Source: Arthrinium phaeospermum (Eukaryota; Ascomycota; Sordariomycetes; Amphisphaeriales; Apiosporaceae). Taken from it: a DNA stretch of 64,000 nucleotides. Of this stretch, positions 55,187 through 64,000 are shown piece after piece (position 1 is the stretch's first letter; every line of letters begins with the position of its first letter). A program made the translations under genes and the position numbers. The stretch is from NCBI GenBank assembly GCA_006503535.1, contig QYRS01000009.1:372001-436000 (forward strand), written 5' to 3'. The notes beneath the pieces are model-generated. The model was not told where the DNA came from and searched no databases. It saw only the letters and a program-made list of their open reading frames with translations.

Positions 55187-57260
55187 TGTCGGAGTTGTCG
55201 ACTAAAGCAGAAAGCAGAAGCCAGTATTGGAGCAGGCGAAAGGCGATGATACCAGGTACCTGATGTGTGCGCGGGCTCCGGAGTTGATGATATAAAAATC
55301 CAGGCACCCGCCAAGCTGGACCCCGCCATGTGGTGTTGGTTGGTGGGCGTTATTCATCCTTGACTTCGACGGGGGCAGACCCTATTGGCAGGCTGATGCT
55401 GCGAGCCAAGCAGGCATATGCAGTTGGCTGTCTCTTGCATGAGCTACCATTGACTGTGCCATTGACCCGCGTCCTCGGTGTTGAGGCAAGGGTATTGACC
55501 AATGATGCATGATGGCTGGATGGATTGAGGTAGGTTGAGAGGGGAATTGTCAGCTCTTGGCGGGACCTTTACGGCGTCGAATGTAACATCCATCTTACGC
55601 TACTTAGCTTTTATCCGGGAAGACATAACCCGAACGAAGCATCTGCGAAACGGACCGGTCTTGTGTCCAGTATACATCGGGGAAGTAAACTTTCCTCCCT
55701 GGCGTAATCGGCCCATAGACACAATTGGGGGGCATAGTAAGGTACGGTTTGTTCCTGCTGTCGCTTGCCTACCCAGTGTGCCTACACAGCTGTTAGCAGA
55801 GGACCAATTCCATGTGCGACACAGAATTAGTTGCTCGGTCGATTCGGGGTAAGTGGTAGCAGGATACATTGGGTCAATGACCGTAATTACATTTTCTACA
55901 CTCGGAAGCAAAGGCTTGTCGGTTATCAGGAGACCGAAGCAGCGTCAGGCGAACGTTGGATCGCTCAGGAGTAGGCAAATGATCACCATCTCAGGAAGCC
56001 CATGACATCCATTCCATCAAGCTCTGTTCCCGTCAGATGAGGGGCTCTCGCAAAAGACGGCGGTGCTGTGCTGGCTGAGCTGTTGGCTGGGATCAGGGCT
56101 ACAGGTGGCCCCGCAACCCCGCTAGAGCACCATTTGATACCTGTACCGCCACGCCAGAGCAAAGCACTGCAGGGGTGCATATTCAGCAGCGCCTTGTCGC
56201 GCAGTATCAACGGAAGTCATTTCGAGCATGGGGTATGACACTGGTAGAAATACTAGGACTCTTAAGGCGACCGCATTGCATTGTGGCAATAACAATAAAG
56301 AGATGGGGAATGCAGGAGTGCAGTAGTCGTCCTCGTAAGGCTGATAGCGTAGTGGCTCCAGTGGGGAGGCGTTAGTGGGGAGGCGTTAGTGGGAAGAAGC
56401 CCCCGAAAGTTGGACAGGGGCAAGAAGCGCGAATGGAACACCTCGCCTTCCAAAGCCAGAATCACGATCGACGCAACAGCTAGATCGTTCTCCCAACTCG
56501 CCGTTGGGATTAGATTAAGTGTGATAGTAAGTTTTCAATTCCCCTGAGGCGTGTCTCGACACCTGTGTGTCACGGCTTCTGTGCAGATCGCGCTGATAAG
56601 GCGATATAAGTGACGACGATAACCCCTTGGAGTATGAAAACTAGAATCCTATCCCAGATTAGTTGATCTTGAACTCAGCTACGTCCATAGGGAACTCGTA
56701 GCTTCGGAACTGTATGCTCACGTGCATCATAACGAAGAAAGTGAGAAGATCGAGGTGCGAGCTGCTGATCTTGCCAACAATGCCCTTCTCGGTAAGCTTG
56801 ACGACGACAAGGCCGTCCAGGTGTACTACGCCATAAAGCAAGCTACTAGTTGTCGTGAAGTAATCTGTAACATCATCCTGCCGAGGAAGGAGATCTTCGG
56901 TCCAATCCTCGCGTACAGGAAGCTTTCCTTCAACTCGTCCATCGTTATTACCAGCACGCGGGCCACGAACCGTCAATACTGGTCAGACACACGACTTCCA
57001 CGCTACCCTGGATCAGACCTCGGCGACCTCATCGCCCTCCGCCGCACCACTGCTAAGAAGATGCCTTTCTGAATATGCGAGATGTAAGCTGGAGGTTGGA
57101 ATGAGAGGTCACTTCTTGTCTTGCGCTCCTTAAAATCAAATATACGCTTTATGAACCATAACAAGTTTCTGATATTTCTTCCTTGATTCCTCGAAATTCA
57201 TATTTCGTTCTATTTCAGTTCTTTTAAGATGAAGTTTACAACACTTCGTGAATGTTTCTG

Positions 57261-57587
57261 CTATTGGCCAAAGTTTGCCACCATGTCGACATTGTCGTCG
57301 GGTAACGTGTCATTATATCCCCATTCGACACGTTGATGGGCATATGAGGCGGTAGTTGAATGCGGGTTCTCGAGACGCACATCCGTCTTGAGCTGCTGGC
57401 CGTGGAAAACATTGAATCCCGACACACCCAGGTAGAATCTTTTCCCCACTTTCTGGATTGTCGCTTGGTCGACGGGGATATGGAAATGGAAGACAATATA
57501 GCGATCCTGACACACAGAATCATGGTCAAGGTCTCGATACATCTTGTCGCTTTCTTGACGAGGTATAACAATCGCTTCTGTGGCCAT
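57261..57587 (-). CDS. Hypothetical short ORF, possibly a gene fragment
   Basis: 108 codons from the ATG at 57587. The sequence is protein-like (QDRYIVFHFHIPVDQ, GKRFYLGVSGFNVF, VRLENPH) with an alternation of polar and aromatic residues suggesting beta strands, but I recognise no family. The frame is open 38 codons further upstream without an ATG, so this may be the last exon of a gene whose other parts are lost or not seen. Confidence 0.25.
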   Translation of the reverse strand: MATEAIVIPRQESDKMYRDLDHDSVCQDRYIVFHFHIPVDQATIQKVGKRFYLGVSGFNVFHGQQLKTDVRLENPHSTTASYAHQRVEWGYNDTLPDDNVDMVANFGQ

Positions 57588-57920
57588 GTCAGTGATGGTC
57601 GCGAATTCAGGCTTTGAAGGTGTGAATGGAAACCACGTACTAGCTGGGGAGCCCGTGGCAGGCAAAACAACGACGGCAACGCTTGTTGGAGTGACAATCA
57701 CGAGGTACGGCGGTTGCGCTCCGACTCGGTTGCTGTGGTCGGTTGAGATGTCGTGGTTGGCTGGAATGGAATTTTTGTCATGTTGACCCGAACGCTACTC
57801 TGCCGCAAAGAGGCGCCGACGATGAGGTTAGCCTAGGTAATGGCGACGTCGGAGGCTAGCTAGGCCACCTCCTCGTCGTCCACGTAAGCGTCAACGGGCG
57901 CAAAACGCTCCGAGGCGGAG

Positions 57921-57983
57921 GTGGTGATGGTGGTGATGGTGGTGATGGTGGTGATGGTGGTGATGGTGGTGATGGTGGTGATT
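57921..57983 (+). repeat. 9-bp minisatellite, 7 units
   Basis: Seven tandem GTGGTGATG units (last one ends GATT). The antisense strand would code for Pro-Pro-Ser repeats, but no gene frame is supported. Confidence 0.92.
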
Positions 57984-59851
57984 GGGGATGTCGTGATTGG
58001 TGATTGCGGTTATCGGCAGTGATTGTTATCCGATTAGAGGATATTAGTTGGTTGATGTTGTGTTGGTTGATTGATACTTTTGCCGGTGGAACTCGTGGCA
58101 AGCAAACACACCTATCAAAGCATAATCACTCAAACCAGGTCATTTGTCGGTCCATTCCACTTGGAATCTCACCCTACTTTCACGTCCAGATTAGATCGAG
58201 TTAATGTTTCCTAGCACATGTTAAAGTGATGATCTGACGCCGAATGGGGCACCAATTACTTAAAGAATGAATATACCTAGTAGGGCGTGGTCTGTCCTCA
58301 TTGCCATCATCCTCTTAATTCTTTCGTTTGAAGCACCACGGACGGAATGGTCAATGTTTTGACACCCGTGACTCTGTGCGAGATTTGAATCTAATGCATT
58401 TCTGTCGCCGTGGAGGGAAAAATCGTAGTATGCAGTTTGTGTCGGCTGCAAAACGCAATACCAGGGTTAGATAGAAGAACAAAGGGTTCGTCTTACCTGT
58501 TGTTGATTACCGGCCCGCACTCGTGCCGGGACATAATAGCCCATGCCATCCGATGTCTTGTTGATCCGATGCGGAGAGGCTTATTAGTACGGAATCGATT
58601 AGCTAATCCCAACCCACGATCTACTGAGTGATTCGGCAAGGCTGACAAGGCAAACAACGCATTGTTAAGAGCTTGATGCTAAGAACTCATCGATAGACAG
58701 TTATATAGTCACATCACTTGCAATTCCAATCGCAATGGGAACATCTGTTCCAGGTATATGGTATATATTATCACGTATTAGGTAGATTGAACAATGTAGT
58801 CAACGGAACATGTCAGGTCCAGATCTCTATCGAGGGCCTCCCAGCATGGCGCACCATCATGGAAGGGGGCCTCTCCGAAAGGGCCCTGTACCTTTTCGCA
58901 GTAAGGATCAAGACTGAAGCCGAGTCTTTCGTTCAAGGGCGTACCTGCTACTCGTCTGGCATTGGAAGAATCAGGACTCCTATTTGGTAACAGAAAGAAC
59001 GCAAGATAGATTACCATTCAAGAAACAGCGATCAGATGAAAAGAACATAGCCGGGGATTTATCTAGAGCTCAAGATCCGGAGCTCACGTTCACAAATTAA
59101 AAAGAGTAATTCGCGAAGTGACTCACTACAGTGTATAATGCCGTACGAGATACAATCATATGCTGCGTAACCATGGACCGAGCCGGTCTGAGGAACCCAC
59201 TTATTACTATGGTCCTACTACTAGGAACTGCCAGTAAGAGAGTACAGACGCTACGAAGTATCATGCTTGTTGATCCAGCCAATCTACATGTCGAGATACT
59301 GGGCCTATTAAGCTATAGTTGTTAGATGGGCAGATCTGGCGTAGAAAGTGCGAGAGGGTATTTCCGTGGCAGTCCGTGACACACTTTGATGTTGAGCTCG
59401 ATATGTGATGACCCGTGAATCTTGACACTTCTCCTTTGGCAGAGACTGAAATGGTTGATTTGGAAATATTCGTATTCAATTTAAATCGTCTCCAAAGTCA
59501 CTGATATAATTACAGTCCGTAAATTCGATATGACCAGTGAAATTTGATAGTTCTTGGCCAGCGCTAGTCTCTCTGACGGCTTCCATGCATCTCTTTCGCT
59601 CTCGGTTCCTAATAACTGTGAAATCTGACAACAACACTTAAGATCTGTACCCACTATTCTTCACAACCCTGTAGTGTAGTATACCACACATTTCACTTGT
59701 CACAGCTAGTATCTCTTGATGCGTCCTTTCCCAAAGTTACGATTAGTGTTTATTCGGAAACTAGGCTGTTTTGAAGCCACTCACAGAGTCTAGCGCCAAC
59801 AGTGGCACGCAATGGGCCTAGAAACGCCCCAAGGGCTTACCCACCGCGCCT

Positions 59852-60118
59852 TTAATGGGTGCGAGGAGGGACGGCTTGGGGAGGGTCGAGAAGATCGGGC
59901 ACATCTCGCGGGTCAGTACGAGCAGGATCGACTCGAGCTGGAGCAGCTTGACTGGGAGGGGCTCGAGGATCAGCACGAGCTGGGTCAACTCTGGCCGGAG
60001 CAGGGTCGACACGGGCCGGAGCAGGTGGGGCTGGCGGGGCAGGAGGAGCGGGAGGAGCAGGAACAGCCAGGGCTGAGGCCACGGATGCAACGAGGGCGAG
60101 TACGGTGAGGTAGCGCAT
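59852..60118 (-). CDS. Small secreted Pro/Ala-rich repeat protein
   Basis: 88 aa from the ATG at 60118. The signal peptide (MRYLTVLALVASVASALA) is followed by a PPAPPAPPAP run and several imperfect ARVDPA / DPR units up to residue about 75. There are no cysteines. A TATAAATA box lies about 140 bp upstream on the same strand, which supports transcription. Candidates are a cell-wall or matrix peptide, or an effector-like protein; nothing in the sequence decides. The repeat-rich DNA makes the exact length uncertain. Confidence 0.55.
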   Translation of the reverse strand: MRYLTVLALVASVASALAVPAPPAPPAPPAPPAPARVDPAPARVDPARADPRAPPSQAAPARVDPARTDPRDVPDLLDPPQAVPPRTH

Positions 60119-61529
60119 GATGGTAATGGTGCTTCGAGGGCTGAAGTTGTCTGTCTGATGTAATGGAGAGAGTGGTTGTATGTGTTGCTTGGAATGGAAG
60201 AATGGTTTGTCGAGGTCGGCATGAGAGGCATCCCCTTGAGTTTGAATATTGGTCATTATTTATACATCGGCCACAGCAGGGTCATGGGACTGTTGGGTTG
60301 GAACAATGCTATATTGTTAGAGACGAGGTTCAACCAACTCGATGTTACGCTGGATACTGTGGGAGTTTGCTCACTGGCAAGCAGCACGTAGAGTATACCC
60401 AATGGGGGGTTCCCACTGGAACCAACACCCGCGATCAACAAACAGTAAGCATATCACATCTTGGCAATCAATCACCAACTCATGCTCACAGCTAACATAG
60501 CGTCCAGTCAACTACATTTCGAAAGCATCTGTTGTGACTTCATCCTCCTCATTTCATTGTGGCTTGATTGCTTCCGATACGATCATGAGAGAGAGTAAAC
60601 CACATGTCTCGAGTAAACAGCTCGGCGAATACAGAAGTAATCTCAGACGAGTCTCCGGGAGGAATCCAAGGCGAACTACCGGGCAGCCGTAGCCAAGCCA
60701 TCGGGGGCGCAGTACTTGAACCTTATGACAATAAGCGCTCGGCATTCTTTCCCCAGTGGAGGGTCTGCTGAATCGGCGATTGGGGCGTTGGGTAGGCGCT
60801 ACATGTGGTGACTGCGTTTGGGGGTTGCATCAATGTTACCCTACATCACGAAGCCCTTGGTTCAGGCGAATGCCGGCATCAATCACACGACGGCCTCCAA
60901 CCGGTTTGTGCAAACAATGAACAATGTAGCTATCTTGGTAAGCTAAGACCTCCTTGCGTAGGAACAAGAGACATGTGAGTGTCCTGGAAACTACGTACGA
61001 GGAGATATCGGAAAGGATTGCACATGATGGGCCCACAATTTAAAAAGGAAATTCAAGTTGCCAATCCCAGAACACGACCCCAATATCTTGGTACCAGAAA
61101 GATCCGGTACCCGATGGTTCGGAATCTTGATGATGATACATGAAGTCCGTGTTGTGCCGAGGTGACTGGAGCCTCCGCAGCGTCGGTATGGCATGCTGAT
61201 ATGATCTTTACTGGCGAAACCCGGAGCGGGGGATTCTCCCAAACTTTATTATCTGATTCGGCACATGCACTGAAGGTGAAAGAGAAGAGTAAACCCGAAT
61301 ATTCCATCTTTCTCGAAGTGTACGTTCTGCTTGAGCAGTCCAATCAAGACAATTGATACGCTAAAGGAGATCGTGATTCCGAAAAAAGCCAGCACGAGTA
61401 TAGGCTATGAACTGTCGGTGACGCAAATGAAAATGAGGACAGAAACTGTACTGGTTCATATGATCGAAGCTCAAAGGCTCCGGGCCTGAAATATGTGTCT
61501 CCTGTTGGTATACCTAGCTTAGGGGTAAT
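60119..61529. other. Intergenic region next to AT-rich tract
   Basis: 1.4 kb of ordinary base composition with no supported gene apart from the TATA box at 60257; it ends abruptly in the AT isochore. Confidence 0.5.
60257..60264 (-). promoter_or_regulatory. TATA box of the secreted mini-protein gene
   Basis: TATAAATA on the minus strand, 139-146 bp before the ATG at 60118. Confidence 0.5.
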
Positions 61530-64000
61530 ATTTAATACGGTTTAAAGGGATTACGTATATTACGCGCACGGATTATTTATTTTATTATATAAAAGGAATT
61601 TTATAATTTTTTTTTTTAAAATAAATTATATATTATATAGAATTTAAATATATATATTATATATTATTATTATTATATATATATATAAAATTTATTTAAT
61701 ATTAATTAATAATTATATAAAGTAATTATAAATTAATAAAAGTAAAGAGATAGTTTTTTAATTAAAGCTTATATTTTAATAATTATATTAAATAACTTAA
61801 AAAAATTTTATAATTGGGATTTTAAAGGAAAAACGTAATAACTTTTATTATATAAAACCCGGACCTTTTTTTTATTAACGTTTATATAATTTAAAAAAAA
61901 CGGTTTAAAATTATACGGCGATTTATTATATTATATTATTTTATATTTTTAATTATTATTATATAATTAAATAAAACGATTTAAAATTAATAATATTTTC
62001 GATACCGTGGAATAATTTTTTATTTTAAACTCGAACCTTAATCGATTTATATACGAAGAAATTATAAGTATTATAAATATATACGCTCGGGAATTCCGAG
62101 CCGTTATAAATATTAATTAATAAAATATAGAATTAAACCCTTTTAATATTACCGAATTAAAAGGAAATAAAAATATATATAATATATTTCGTATAATATT
62201 TATATAAAATATTACCTTTAAAAAATAAATCTTTTTCGATTTCGAAGAATAAATTAAATTATATTTAAATTAATAAATCGAAAATATTTAAAAAAATATT
62301 TTTTATATATTAAAATTTACGGAATAAAAATTTTATTAATTAAAATTATAATTATATAATTTATATATTTTATAAATTAATTTTATATAAAAGAGGATTT
62401 TTTATAACGATTAATAATACTTTTAATATTAAAATTATATTAAATATTAATTATATAATTTTTATTAAAATTATATTAAATATTAATTATATAGTTTTTT
62501 TTAAAATTATAATAAATATCGGCTATATAAAATTCGTAAAAATATATAGCCGTATTAATTAAGGATAAATTATTAAATCGTATAAAATAATAAATAAACG
62601 GCCCCCGATTTATATCGATAACGAATCCTGAATTATTTAAAATTAATATTAATTAATTTATATATATTTTTAATTTTTAATCGCGATATTATACTTAATT
62701 TATTTATATAAATTTTAATATTTTAATATAACGCGATATATATTTTATTAATATATTCGATATAAAACGTAACGATTAAAAATCGTAAAGTTATTATTTT
62801 TTAAAAAATATATCGGAAAAAATAAATATATATTAATTAATTATACGATATTTTTATAAATAAAGTTTAAATATTTATTAATTAATATCGCCGATACGAC
62901 TTTTTTAAAAAGAATTATTATATATTTTTTAAAATATATTTATCAATTATATAAAGTTTTTATTTTTATTATATTAAATTCGGAAAAAAATAAAACGAAA
63001 TATATTATTTTTTAAATAATTATTTTAATATTAAAATAAATTATAATTAATATTATACGGATTAAACGGGAATAATTTTTAATCGAATAAAAAAAGAGAA
63101 CCTAAAAAAAATATATAAAAATTTTAAAAATTTTTTTAATAAACTTTAATTTATATAATGAATTTTTAATAAAAATTTTTAAAAAGAAATTTAATTTTAA
63201 AGTTTTATCGTATAAATATATTATAGAATTCGCGATTTAAAAACGGTTTTTATATATATAAAATTAACGTATAAAAGCTTATTTTTTAATTTTTAAATAT
63301 TTATAATCGCCGTTTTCGATTAAAAAAAGGTAAAAAGATATTTAATAAATATTTTATATAATAATTTATTATTAAAAATATTTTTTATTAATTATTAATA
63401 TAACTATATAAAAATTAATCGATAATTATATAATAATCGATAATTATATAATTAAAATTTATTTCGAAATAATTGAAATTAATAAATTATATTTATATAT
63501 TATTTAAAAGTATTATATAATATATTAATATACGATATATAATTTAATCGATTAAAAATATATTATATTTATTATAAATAAAAATATTAATTAATATATT
63601 ATTAATTTAAAGAACGATAAAAAATACGTATATAATTTATAAATATATAATATTTTCAGGATAAATTTTAAAAATTATAACGAATTTTTATAAAAAAAAA
63701 AGGGAATTTTTAATTATTAATAATAATAAAATATTATATCGAAAAAAGAAATTATTAATCTCGACGTTATATAAAATAATATTTATTATTTTATAAACGT
63801 TATATTTTTTTATTATTTAATAAAAAAAAAATTTATTTTATAAAAAATTAACTATATAACGAATTAATTTTTATTTTACGGATAATATAATTAACAATAT
63901 TAAAACGAATTATAAAATATCGACGCCGTATATATTTTAATCATTAATAAATTATAAATCGAAATATATATATAAAAAAATCTCGGAATAAATATTAATT
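61530..64000. repeat. AT-rich RIP-like isochore (continues past the edge)
   Basis: From about 61530 the sequence switches within some 50 bp to almost pure A/T, rich in TA and TTAATTA words, and no ORF of any length survives. Most remaining C residues are followed by G. This is the product expected when RIP repeatedly converts CpA (and weaker contexts) in duplicated DNA such as transposons. The original element cannot be identified by eye. Confidence 0.85.
62429..62529 (+). repeat. 36-bp tandem repeat, three copies, mutated to different degrees
   Basis: Copies begin at 62429, 62465 and 62501. The third keeps TATCGGCTATATA where the first two have TATTAATTATATA, which is exactly C-to-T plus G-to-A change. 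Confidence 0.75.

Larger units (their letters stand above)
55187..59851. other. 4.7-kb accessory region with short ORFs
   Basis: No convincing gene. An open frame on + at 56639-57072 (about 144 codons) looks protein-like but has no ATG until five codons from its end, so it is a gene scrap at best. A minus ORF at 57587-57261 is listed separately. The region contains the 9-bp minisatellite at 57921. Confidence 0.45.

Noticed and set aside
61530..64000. Mitochondrial DNA insertion as explanation for the AT tract
   Set aside because: No long ORFs, tRNAs or mitochondrial gene fragments are visible, and the CpG-restricted C residues fit RIP better.

Overview
The window is nuclear DNA of a filamentous ascomycete, most likely a sordariomycete. 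The evidence is short GT-AG introns (about 55-190 bp), fungal-only families (Fig1, GtaA-type glutaminase, 2EXR proteins, rhodopsin-like membrane proteins), GC-rich wobble positions, and an AT-rich tract at the right edge that looks like an end product of repeat-induced point mutation (RIP). I can rebuild seventeen convincing or plausible protein genes. Two more are decayed gene pieces and one is a very weak ORF. No rRNA, tRNA or CRISPR array was found. All exon models below come from reading the splice sites by eye; in the intron-containing models the exon phases add up.

Layout. 1-6206 (-): 3'-truncated giant gene for an SF1 helicase / NF-X1 zinc finger / tandem AAA ATPase protein, transcribed divergently from an uncharacterised 476-aa protein (6979-8475). 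8974-9925 (-): secreted dienelactone-hydrolase-like protein with a one-base frameshift. 9926-15808: gene-poor 5.9 kb with an inverted repeat pair, a 16-bp minisatellite and a TATA box, ending at fig1 (15809-16770, mating Ca2+/membrane-fusion regulator). 18682-21872 (-): very long GH47 alpha-1,2-mannosidase. 23948-25567 (-): amidoligase. 28573-31202: secreted glutaminase. 32545-33543: half-propeller-like protein with a Ser/His/Asn tract. 35631-36074 (-): two-TM protein. 36995-38140 (+) and 38677-39813 (-): convergent pair of F-box-like (2EXR-type) proteins. 41143-41998 (-): small chromodomain protein. 43428-44509 (-): EB1/Mal3 microtubule plus-end protein. 45679-47718 (+): ankyrin-repeat protein, tail to tail with a CYP7/8-like P450 (47791-49716, -).

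From about 47.8 kb rightward the window turns into accessory, decaying sequence: intact P450, broken rhodopsin-like gene ending in a 24-G run, orphan P450 N-terminus, LaeA-like methyltransferase (54188-55186), a proline-rich secreted mini-protein (59852-60118), and then a RIP-like AT isochore (61530-64000) whose remaining C residues sit mostly in CpG. Taken together, 47.8-55.2 kb may be the remains of a secondary-metabolism locus; this is an inference from gene content only.

The most unusual things seen directly are: a GC-AG intron cutting the Walker A motif of the helicase; the helicase + zinc finger + double AAA fusion; the 87% identical, ungapped 99-bp inverted repeats whose differences are mostly transitions; and RIP-like tandem repeats caught in different stages of C-to-T / G-to-A decay.
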